21,119 nt of DNA from a virus, in the IMG/VR virus record IMGVR_UViG_3300021960_000634, positions 1-21,119 of that record. The stretch is one strand, 5' to 3'. A model generated the notes under the pieces. It had not been told where the DNA came from and made no database searches. It saw only the letters and a list, made by a program, of their open reading frames with translations. Positions within the stretch are counted from its first letter, which is position 1; each line of letters starts with the position of its first letter. The position numbers and the translations under genes are program-made. Positions 14,364-19,843 of this stretch are shown here, piece by piece.

Positions 14364-14549
14364 ATGGATACCTACCTGGATTACGTCTGGATCGATTTCC
14401 CCAAGCGTACCGTAAAAATTCAAGATAATGAGGGACGGATTGAAACCGTTCAATGGAAATGGGATGAAGAGGGTGCTGAAGGGTTTCACGAGACTGTGGA
14501 ACTTATTCAGGAATCTGTTCCCGCTGAACAACGTTGTTACTTACTATGA
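14364..14549 (+). CDS. Small acidic protein, function unknown
   Basis: From ATG 14364 this is 61 residues: MDTYLDYVWIDFPKRTVKI, then QDNEGRIETVQWKWDEEGAE and GFHETVELIQESVPAEQRCY. The frame also opens at ATG 14334, but that codon lies within the -10 hexamer of the candidate promoter (14333-14338), so 14364 is preferred. No family is recognised. The WIDFPKRTV and QWKWDEE segments suggest a small beta-alpha fold. It overlaps the next gene by ATGA (14546-14549), so the pair is probably translationally coupled. Confidence 0.6.
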   Translation: MDTYLDYVWIDFPKRTVKIQDNEGRIETVQWKWDEEGAEGFHETVELIQESVPAEQRCYLL

Positions 14550-14848
14550 ATACATTTATTAAAGTTACAGTAGAGGAAGTCGAAAAGAACTTTGACTTCT
14601 GTTTGGATCTGGTTGAACGTGGTTACACATTCTTGATTCAAAGCGAGAATGGTAATGTGATTATGGCACCAGTTGGTAAACCTGCAGGAATTGATCAGGC
14701 AGATCTTGAACTGCTTGAATCACAGAAAGCAGCACAGTATGCTCCTATGCAACCACCCCCGCCTATTCCTGGAGTCACGTTGCCTTCTGATCGAGAAGTT
14801 CAGGGTTACGTCAATGATACACTGGAAGAACTGACCAAGGATTTCTGA
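14546..14848 (+). CDS. Phd/YefM-like antitoxin-fold protein
   Basis: This is a 100-residue protein. Residues 5-45 (IKVTVEEVEKNFDFCLDLVE, then RGYTFLIQSENGNVIMAPVG) follow the Phd/YefM antitoxin pattern: a strand, the helix pattern E..KNFD..LDLVERG, and a hairpin ending in Ala-Pro. Phd proteins bind DNA through this part and neutralise a toxin through a C-terminal tail. Here the tail is a Pro-rich linker and an acidic end (QGYVNDTLEELTKDF). No recognisable toxin (Doc, YoeB) is adjacent; the upstream 61-residue protein is the only coupled partner. It could be an orphan antitoxin against host toxins, or a DNA-binding regulator. The start ATG overlaps the preceding stop. Confidence 0.55.
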   Translation: MNTFIKVTVEEVEKNFDFCLDLVERGYTFLIQSENGNVIMAPVGKPAGIDQADLELLESQKAAQYAPMQPPPPIPGVTLPSDREVQGYVNDTLEELTKDF

Positions 14849-14863
14849 TATATAATTACATCT

Positions 14864-15337
14864 ATGGATCAGGAACGTTTTCTCAACCTTTTAGTACATC
14901 ACTGGCACAATTTAAAACAAGCACAAATGTACCCATCTTCCTTTGCTTATGTTCATTACCATTGGTATTGGGAAGATGGTGTTCTAAAGTCTAGACAATG
15001 GTATGACTGGAACAAGGAAGTCTATCGTCATCGTCAGCATAAAGTTAGATCGGAATCTGGAAAGATTCTTCTAGAGACTTATGATGGTGAAACAAGGATG
15101 GGAGACTCAATCTTTACAGAGTCGGAATTTGGTTTCACTGGTGAAACCGAAAAAGGATGGATTGATCATAAAGGTAGACGAGTAGAAGGTACATTTAAAC
15201 TTACTGAGGAATTATTTGAAACCAGTGACAAGGGATGGGATAAAGACGGAACCTTGCTCTGGGGATCAAAGAAAGGACCATTCAGTTTTATTCGATGTAC
15301 AGAATCTATTCCGAGTTCCGTTATCTTACCAAAGTAG
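14864..15337 (+). CDS. cpeT: CpeT/CpcT-type phycobiliprotein lyase
   Basis: This is a 157-residue protein. The N-terminus FLNLLVHHWHNLKQAQMYPS and FAYVHYHWYWEDG match the T-type lyase opening. The C-terminus GTFKLTEELFETSDKGWDKD then GTLLWGSKKGPFSFIR matches the CpeT block that ends in D....WGS..GPF.F.R. T-type lyases attach bilin chromophores to phycoerythrin or phycocyanin beta subunits; phage versions are known auxiliary genes. The N-terminal helical part of some host CpeT proteins is missing, so it is shorter than the host form (about 195-200), as is usual for phage copies. It is preceded by TATATAATT, a possible -10 too close to the ATG for a normal leader. Confidence 0.85.
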   Translation: MDQERFLNLLVHHWHNLKQAQMYPSSFAYVHYHWYWEDGVLKSRQWYDWNKEVYRHRQHKVRSESGKILLETYDGETRMGDSIFTESEFGFTGETEKGWIDHKGRRVEGTFKLTEELFETSDKGWDKDGTLLWGSKKGPFSFIRCTESIPSSVILPK

Positions 15338-15549
15338 GTCTTGCAAGGATTTATTACTTAAATGGTCTGCCATTTACTTTTGATGAGATTGAAGAGTATA
15401 CTCAAGATATGGTAGAATATGCTATGTCTCAAGACTATCTTTCAATTGAAGACTTGCTCAGATCTAGTTCATATTTGATTTCTGAGCAATGTCATCCTAT
15501 AATCTTTGAACTTGAAGAAGTGACCTGTGATGAGGAACTACCGTTTTGA
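15295..15549 (+). CDS. Small hypothetical protein overlapping cpeT
   Basis: This 84-residue acidic protein starts at ATG 15295, inside the last 43 nt of cpeT: MYRIYSEFRYLTKVGLARIY, YLNGLPFTFDEIEEY, then helical and ending LEEVTCDEELPF. No family is recognised. The overlap is long but similar overlaps occur elsewhere here. Its stop overlaps the next gene's TTG start (TTGA at 15546-15549). Confidence 0.55.
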   Translation: MYRIYSEFRYLTKVGLARIYYLNGLPFTFDEIEEYTQDMVEYAMSQDYLSIEDLLRSSSYLISEQCHPIIFELEEVTCDEELPF

Positions 15550-15749
15550 ATAAATACATTTTTGGTGGTCACGAATTATCATCCATAAACGTATGCCGAC
15601 TTCTAAGTGAATTGGAAGGATCATATTCATTTCTTAAATACTTAGGATTTGAGGAAGATATGAATACTATTGACGAAATGAAGAAACGGTATTATACTTT
15701 ATACTTCAAGTTGTCCAAAGAAGAACGCCTCCGTAGCTCAGCTGGATAG
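15546..15749 (+). CDS. Small hypothetical protein, TTG start, running into tRNA-Thr
   Basis: This is a 67-residue frame from TTG 15546, coupled to the previous stop. It reads NKYIFGGHELSSINVCRLLS, ELEGSYSFLKYLGFEEDM, then TIDEMKKRYYTLYFKLSKEE. A helical fold is likely. The last residues (RLRSSAG) are encoded by the first 23 nt of tRNA-Thr, so the true functional end is uncertain. No known family. Confidence 0.5.
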   Translation: MNKYIFGGHELSSINVCRLLSELEGSYSFLKYLGFEEDMNTIDEMKKRYYTLYFKLSKEERLRSSAG

Positions 15750-15800
15750 AGCAACGGTTTTGTAAACCGTAGGTCGTCGGTTCAAGTCCGACCGTGGGCT
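15727..15800 (+). tRNA. tRNA-Thr (TGT), imperfect acceptor stem
   Basis: Anticodon stem ACGGT/ACCGT with loop TTTGTAA gives anticodon TGT. D-arm GCTC...GAGC and T-arm GTCGG-TTCAAGT-CCGAC are intact. Acceptor GCCTCCG against CGTGGGC has one C-U mismatch and one U-G pair; GCCCACG would pair perfectly. Discriminator T, no CCA. Confidence 0.9.
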
Positions 15801-15939
15801 TTGATACTCGTTATGCAGATAGCATAGAAGGAGATCAACTTCTACTACGGGTGTCGTCCGTAGCGTCGTAAGGGAAGAGGGGTCCACACTCTAGTCCCGA
15901 CAGGGGTTCGGCTCTACCCCTTTAACAAAAGGGCCGCCA
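15801..15939 (+). ncRNA. Hairpin-rich spacer between tRNA-Thr and tRNA-Ala; possible structured RNA
   Basis: No ORF or complete tRNA fits this 139-nt gap, but it is dense in perfect stems. They are TATGC/GCATA (15812-15826), TAGAAG/CTTCTA (15825-15844), CTACGG/CCGTAG with a 7-nt loop (15845-15863), GGGA+AGAG/CTCT+TCCC with a two-base bulge (15872-15898), AGGGGT/ACCCCT (15902-15921), and CCCTTT/AAAGGG with loop AACA (15918-15933). The last two are mutually exclusive. It could be an ncRNA, a tRNA-processing spacer or a degenerated tRNA group. Confidence 0.4.
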
Positions 15940-16012
15940 GGGGAATTAGCTCAGTTGGTAGAGCGCCTGCTTTGCAAGCAGGATGTCAGCGGTTCGAGTC
16001 CGCTATTCTCCA
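15940..16012 (+). tRNA. tRNA-Ala (TGC)
   Basis: Acceptor GGGGAAT pairs with ATTCTCC and includes the G3-U70 identity pair. Anticodon stem CCTGC/GCAGG with loop TTTGCAA. T-arm AGCGG-TTCGAGT-CCGCT. Discriminator A, no CCA. Confidence 0.97.
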
Positions 16013-16014
16013 CT

Positions 16015-16052
16015 GGGGAAGTAACGCTCGGTGGATAGAGAAGTGCTTCCCC
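16015..16052 (+). pseudogene. Collapsed tRNA relic (acceptor and D-arm only)
   Basis: GGGGAAG (16015-16021) pairs perfectly with CTTCCCC (16046-16052). Between them TAAC and GCTCGGTGGATAGAG look like tRNA positions 8-9 and a D-arm; the anticodon and T-arms are missing. It sits between two intact tRNAs with the same orientation. It may also simply act as a processing hairpin. Confidence 0.45.
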
Positions 16053-16060
16053 TCCCCATT

Positions 16061-16132
16061 GGGAAATTAGCTTAGGGGTAGAGCACACGACTGATAATCG
16101 TGAGGTCGGTGGTTCAAATCCACCATTTCCCA
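16061..16132 (+). tRNA. tRNA-Ile (GAT)
   Basis: Acceptor GGGAAAT pairs perfectly with ATTTCCC. Anticodon stem CACGA/TCGTG with loop CTGATAA. T-arm GGTGG-TTCAAAT-CCACC. Discriminator A at 16132, no CCA. Confidence 0.96.
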
Positions 16133-16151
16133 CTTTTATTTTGGCGAAAAT

Positions 16152-17045
16152 ATGAAAATTTGGATGCTCGGTAATCGTAGGGGTGCCGATTCTTATGAGA
16201 TGACGAGATTTCGTGAAGAAGCACAAGTCGATAATATAGATTTTGAAGTTGTTTATTCCGATGAAATCGATCTAATCGTATCAAGAGATGACCGTAAATC
16301 CATTCGCTTTCGCAATGATATTGTCAGTCTCCCTGACATTGTACTTGCTCGTACTGGTAGTGGTACTGGGCATTTTAATCTCTCTGTTCTCAGACAATTT
16401 GAACGATTGAATGTTCCTACTCTTCCAAATTCTGATTCGATAATTGCATCTAAAGACAAGATGTATGCAAATCAGATTTTGGCACAGGCAGGTCTTCCTA
16501 TCCCCAAGACAATGCTCACTCGTTTTCCTTGCAAGTCGGATTTAGTCGCAAAAAACGTTGGATTCCCCTGCGTTATTAAAGTTGTGACTGGATCTTATGG
16601 TGCTGGGGTCTACTTGTGTGAGGATGCCAAGAAATTTGAGGACTTGTCAGAATTGATTTCTTCGCTAGACTACAAGAACAGTATGATCGTGCAAGAGTAT
16701 GTACAGCATTCGGAGGGACGTGATCTTCGCGTTATCGTTATTGGTGGGCGGGTCGTTGGTGCTATGCTTCGCCAGAGTACCGATGGATCATTCAAGGCAA
16801 ACATCTCCCGTGGTGGAGAAGGCACTGAATACCCACTAGATGAAGAATTGGAAATGCTTTCCATCCGAGTAGCAAACACTTTGGATCTTGACATTGCTGG
16901 TGTCGATTTGCTTTTTCACCCAGATGGGTATAAAATCTGTGAAGCGAACTCTGCTCCTGGATTCCAAGGTTTTGAAAAAGCACTCGGGGTAAACATTCCA
17001 AGCAAAGTTTTTTCTTATGCTAAAATGCGTTCTACGAATTCTTAA
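16152..17045 (+). CDS. rimK: RimK-like ATP-grasp ligase
   Basis: This is a 297-residue protein, the size of E. coli RimK (300), which adds glutamate residues to ribosomal protein S6. The N-terminal domain (1-100) ends with LPNSDSIIASKDKMY, a typical lead-in to the ATP-grasp domain. ATP-grasp elements: FPCVIKVVTGSYGAGVYLCE (138-157, phosphate loop), MIVQEYVQHSEGRDLRVIV (178-196), ANISRGGEG (217-225), and AGVDLLFHPDGYKICEANSA with Mg ligands D252, E264 and N266, then PGFQGFEKALGVNI. Substrate could be S6, another protein C-terminus, or a small peptide as in LysX or glutathione-type ligases. It follows tRNA-Ile by 19 nt. The ATG at 16152 has only a weak ribosome site (GGCGAAAAT). Confidence 0.85.
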   Translation: MKIWMLGNRRGADSYEMTRFREEAQVDNIDFEVVYSDEIDLIVSRDDRKSIRFRNDIVSLPDIVLARTGSGTGHFNLSVLRQFERLNVPTLPNSDSIIASKDKMYANQILAQAGLPIPKTMLTRFPCKSDLVAKNVGFPCVIKVVTGSYGAGVYLCEDAKKFEDLSELISSLDYKNSMIVQEYVQHSEGRDLRVIVIGGRVVGAMLRQSTDGSFKANISRGGEGTEYPLDEELEMLSIRVANTLDLDIAGVDLLFHPDGYKICEANSAPGFQGFEKALGVNIPSKVFSYAKMRSTNS

Positions 17046-17050
17046 TTGAT

Positions 17051-17224
17051 ATGAAAATCAACCTATGGTATTGCACTGAAATGAAGCAATGGAGGTGGAC
17101 ACTCACGGATAATAGTCGTCCAATAGTCAGGATGGAATCTGGTCAGCGACCTTTTCTCCGTGATGCAATGGAAGATGTCGCTAACACCGTTGAGTATCTG
17201 ATGCAGATTGCACCCCCAGAATGA
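17051..17224 (+). CDS. Small conserved cyanophage-type protein
   Basis: This 57-residue protein starts at ATG 17051, five nt after the RimK stop: MKINLWYCTEMKQWRWTLTD, NSRPIVRMESGQRPFLRDAM, then EDVANTVEYLMQIAPPE. The opening NLWYC.EM.QWRWTLTD and the middle SGQR..LR.AM.D.ANTVEY look like a compact small-protein family that I associate with cyanophages, of unknown function. The frame is clear and fits tightly against its neighbours. The candidate -35 at 17208 lies in its last codons. Confidence 0.75.
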   Translation: MKINLWYCTEMKQWRWTLTDNSRPIVRMESGQRPFLRDAMEDVANTVEYLMQIAPPE

Positions 17225-17235
17225 TGTGCTATAAT
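17208..17235 (+). promoter_or_regulatory. Sigma70-type promoter for the 67-residue ORF
   Basis: TTGCAC (17208-17213), a 16-nt spacer and TATAAT (17230-17235) with an extended TGC. Start predicted near 17242, leaving a leader of about 75 nt before the ATG at 17319 that holds the hairpin listed next. Confidence 0.55.
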
Positions 17236-17261
17236 TAGTATGTCCGTGTGAAGGAAGTCGT

Positions 17262-17283
17262 GGGGGGTCTTGACGGATCCCCC
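17262..17283 (+). promoter_or_regulatory. Strong leader hairpin
   Basis: GGGGGGTC (17262-17269) pairs with GATCCCCC (17276-17283), eight pairs with one G-U and a 6-nt loop TTGACG. It lies between the promoter and the ATG at 17319. No U-run follows (TAACCAATC), so it is not a typical intrinsic terminator; an RNA-stabilising or regulatory leader is more likely. Confidence 0.55.
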
Positions 17284-17318
17284 TAACCAATCTAAACTAT
17301 TCCTTGAAATCAAACATT

Positions 17319-17522
17319 ATGGCACTTTCTGAGTCTGTTGTATCTTCTCTCAATGAGGCAGGTCAATCACTTCGTAATGCTCTGGCATTTGCTGCTCGCC
17401 AAGAGCGCCCTGTGGTATGTACCACAATATCCAAAATGATCTTTGAGTTGGAGAATCTCATCTCGTTTGATGATATTCTGGATAAACTCGATGATATGAC
17501 ACAAAAACACGAAAACAACTAA
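17319..17522 (+). CDS. Small hypothetical helical protein
   Basis: This is a 67-residue protein from ATG 17319 (an upstream TTG at 17304 is less likely): MALSESVVSSLNEAGQSLRN, ALAFAARQERPVVCTTISKM, then IFELENLISFDDILDKLDDM. The pattern is two helices. No family is recognised. It is preceded by its own sigma70-type promoter and a strong hairpin leader, so it is likely expressed separately from the late genes. Confidence 0.65.
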   Translation: MALSESVVSSLNEAGQSLRNALAFAARQERPVVCTTISKMIFELENLISFDDILDKLDDMTQKHENN

Positions 17523-17535
17523 CACACTAAATGAA

Positions 17536-18126
17536 ATGAAAACCAAACTCGTATACGGAATCGGAGTAATGGACATTACTGGTGGGACTAGAACCTCGCC
17601 AGGTCAAGTGGATCCAGCATATTACCGTTGGAAAATGATGCTACGTCGTTGCTATTCTCCAGAATGGGTGGAACGAAATCCTACTTATGAAGGATGTGTA
17701 GTGTGTGATGAATGGTTGACCTATTCCAATTTCCGAGATTGGTTTTATACTCAGGGTGATGTTTCTGGTAAAGAACTTGATAAGGATATCATCTTTCCTG
17801 GTAATAAAGTTTACTCTCCAGAAACTTGTGTTTTCGTTGATAAAAGTTTGAACTCATTGTTGAATCAACGTAAAGCAGATAGGTCTAATACTGGTGTGAT
17901 TGGAGTTAATTTTCGCAAGGGGAAGTATAATGTTTTTTGTAAAGTAAACGGAACAAATACTTATTTGGGTCGTTATACTGATTTGGATACGGCAGGTAAG
18001 GTGTATCGACAATATAAAATTGATTATATCCAATCCTTTATCCATTCTAATACAGATGAAAGGATCAAATCTGGTTTAGAAAGGCACATTCAACTTCTCA
18101 AGGAGGGTACTTATGGCAATTCCTGA
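17536..18126 (+). CDS. HNH/AP2-type endonuclease-like protein
   Basis: This is a 196-residue protein. Residues 25-115 show the phage HNH-like pattern: YYRWKMMLRRCYSPEWVERN, YEGCVVCDEWLTYSNFRDW, then GKELDKDIIFPGNKVYSPET and CVFVDKSLNSLLN. Residues 118-165 form an AP2-type DNA-binding repeat (GVIGVNFRKGKYNVFCKV, TYLGRYTDLDTAGKVYRQYK). This domain pair is typical of free-standing homing-type endonucleases. The canonical HNH histidine pair is not obvious, so activity is uncertain. It lies in the accessory block before the fibre genes and overlaps the next gene by 14 nt. Start is the second of two nearby ATGs; the first (17531) is out of frame. Confidence 0.75.
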   Translation: MKTKLVYGIGVMDITGGTRTSPGQVDPAYYRWKMMLRRCYSPEWVERNPTYEGCVVCDEWLTYSNFRDWFYTQGDVSGKELDKDIIFPGNKVYSPETCVFVDKSLNSLLNQRKADRSNTGVIGVNFRKGKYNVFCKVNGTNTYLGRYTDLDTAGKVYRQYKIDYIQSFIHSNTDERIKSGLERHIQLLKEGTYGNS

Positions 18127-18328
18127 ATACAATGAAGCACGTTATGAGCGTCTGAATGATGTGATTTTTGATTACATCAGTGATGAGGAAATCAGTGGTA
18201 AAGCACTTTATGATGATATTGTAAAGGCAGTGCAAGAGTCAGTCGATTATTTTAGTAAGTATCGTGATAAGTCTGTGAGTACAATGTCACTTTTGAAAGG
18301 AAATAGAGAGGTAAACCTTGACATCTGA
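18113..18328 (+). CDS. Small hypothetical protein
   Basis: This is a 71-residue acidic helical protein: MAIPEYNEARYERLNDVIFD, YISDEEISGKALYDDIVKAV, then QESVDYFSKYRDKSVSTMSL. The start has the best Shine-Dalgarno in the window (AAGGAGGG at 18100-18107, 5 nt before ATG), so strong translation is expected although it begins inside the preceding gene. No family is recognised. Confidence 0.7.
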   Translation: MAIPEYNEARYERLNDVIFDYISDEEISGKALYDDIVKAVQESVDYFSKYRDKSVSTMSLLKGNREVNLDI

Positions 18329-18479
18329 TGATATTCCAAAGTATCTCGATAGAATGTGGGAAGATTATTTGGATGCCTGTGCTGCCTTAGGAGTCGAACC
18401 AAACAAACGTCGATTCCTAAGGTATAACGAACTGTATCCAGATGATGATTATCCATCCCCTACTAACACAACTGTATAA
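18318..18479 (+). CDS. Short TTG-initiated ORF
   Basis: This is a 53-codon frame from TTG 18318 with a GAGAGG Shine-Dalgarno-like site 6 nt upstream, overlapping the previous gene by 11 nt. It reads TSDDIPKYLDRMWEDYLDAC, AALGVEPNKRRFLRYNELYP, then DDDYPSPTNTTV. ATG 18354 would give a shorter form of 41 residues. Its stop lies within the next late promoter. No family is recognised. Confidence 0.55.
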   Translation: MTSDDIPKYLDRMWEDYLDACAALGVEPNKRRFLRYNELYPDDDYPSPTNTTV

Positions 18480-18482
18480 ATA
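18475..18482 (+). promoter_or_regulatory. Late promoter for the fibre-type genes
   Basis: This is a perfect TATAAATA ending 29 nt before the GTG start at 18511. It marks the return to late structural genes. Confidence 0.75.
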
Positions 18483-18510
18483 AAGTTGTAGAATAACGCG
18501 CCTGAGTTAC

Positions 18511-19836
18511 GTGGGAACAAAAAGAATTTCACAATTAGATACTCTGGCGGATGAAGTGTTAACAGGGGAAGCAATTCTTCCTGTAGTCATTTCTGACCCA
18601 CTGATTCCTAACAGAAAAGCAAGAATCAACCAACTGTTTAAGGGTGTTGCTTCTGGGTCACAATCCGCTCCTGGTCTGGCTTTTGACCTAGACAGAGATA
18701 CTGGTCTTTACCAGAATGCTTATAATGAAATTGGTCTTGCCTTTGGTACATCATCGATGTACTATAGAAAGCAAAACAATGCTGACGGATCGGCTACGAT
18801 TAGATTGATTGCTGGTGATACTGTATCATCAAACGTTAACATTGATTTGAGACCTCAAGGTTCTGGTAAGTTCCTTGTAAATGGTCCCACAGAACTGATT
18901 GATACGAACTTTTTCATTGCAGATGACCAGAACCCAGACAAACGAGCAAAGTTTGAAGTCTCTGGTGTATCTACAGGTGCTGGTATTCGTACATTCGCAC
19001 TTCCTAGTACAGGAACGTTTACTTCTACAACACTGATTGGTAACGATACTGCTCAGACAATCACGAACAAGACTATTATCATTCAAGATAATAACTTGCA
19101 AATCATTGGTTCTTCTGACAGCGGTAAGGTTGCCAGATTTGAAACTGACGCTTGGGAATCACCTGTAGTTCACATCTATCGTCTTCCTGACTATGGAACT
19201 ACAGCATCACAATCAACTCTGATTGATACTATTACAGAGCAGGATGTAAGCAACAAGAACCTGATCAATCCTACAGTTTCCGATATTGCTTCTGGTGATC
19301 CTAACAATCCTACTCCTAGAGTAACTCTTGATGCATCACCACTAACAACTGATCGTGTTGTTAGTTTCCCTGACCAGTCTCTGACGGTTGCTGGTGTTGA
19401 CTCTACTCAGACATTCACCAACAAAAACTATGCGGATCCATACTTTGTTTATGGTGACGATACAACCGCAAGAGTTTTCATTGATATGTCGCTGGTCCCT
19501 GGCGCATCAACTTTGAAATTTGCGTTCCCTTCGCAGAACCTAAATACAAGTATACTTGCAACAAATACACTTGTAACAACAAGAGCTACACAAGTTCTTT
19601 ACAACAAGTCTATTGTTGCACTTAAACTAATTGATGAAGTTGATGATCAAAAGCAAGTTGTTCTTGATCTCGGTAACCTTTCTGGTACTAGAACAATTAG
19701 TTTCCCCGATGCAGATGCAACTCTGCTCTCAACAGAAAACGTAGGCACACTGGGTGTGTCGTTCGGTGGTCCGATTTCGGCACCTGATCTGGGTGGTAGA
19801 CTCAGACTCCAACAACACTTCGCAGCAGGATGGTAA
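18511..19836 (+). CDS. Repetitive tail-fibre-type structural protein
   Basis: This is a 441-residue protein from GTG 18511. Residues 45-110 contain GLAFDLDRDTGLYQNAYNEI then GLAFGTSSMYYRKQ, the D..TG.Y....N.IG.A.G motif seen in phage fibre shafts. Residues 130-420 consist of about five degenerate beta repeats, each with a strand pair, a Pro-containing turn and a closing phrase such as TLIGNDTAQTITNKTI or LTVAGVDSTQTFTNKNY. It ends LGGRLRLQQHFAAGW. A trimeric fibre or whisker-like virion protein is likely. No receptor-binding tip can be assigned. Late promoter 18475-18482. Confidence 0.75.
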   Translation: MGTKRISQLDTLADEVLTGEAILPVVISDPLIPNRKARINQLFKGVASGSQSAPGLAFDLDRDTGLYQNAYNEIGLAFGTSSMYYRKQNNADGSATIRLIAGDTVSSNVNIDLRPQGSGKFLVNGPTELIDTNFFIADDQNPDKRAKFEVSGVSTGAGIRTFALPSTGTFTSTTLIGNDTAQTITNKTIIIQDNNLQIIGSSDSGKVARFETDAWESPVVHIYRLPDYGTTASQSTLIDTITEQDVSNKNLINPTVSDIASGDPNNPTPRVTLDASPLTTDRVVSFPDQSLTVAGVDSTQTFTNKNYADPYFVYGDDTTARVFIDMSLVPGASTLKFAFPSQNLNTSILATNTLVTTRATQVLYNKSIVALKLIDEVDDQKQVVLDLGNLSGTRTISFPDADATLLSTENVGTLGVSFGGPISAPDLGGRLRLQQHFAAGW

Positions 19837-19843
19837 TTAACAA

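Noticed and set aside
14851-14856. TATAAT just before cpeT as its promoter
   Set aside because: A start would fall at about the ATG itself, giving no leader, and no -35 lies at normal spacing. cpeT is more likely read from the upstream unit.
15845-15921. An additional tRNA (GTC-like loop) in the spacer
   Set aside because: The 7-nt loop arm and the 8-nt-loop arm resemble anticodon and T-arms, but no acceptor stem can be formed and the T-loop is one base too long.
15951-16226. 91-codon minus-strand frame over tRNA-Ala and tRNA-Ile
   Set aside because: It is antisense to two well-formed tRNAs. Such frames (NSGLEPLTSCL) are a known false call over tRNA genes.
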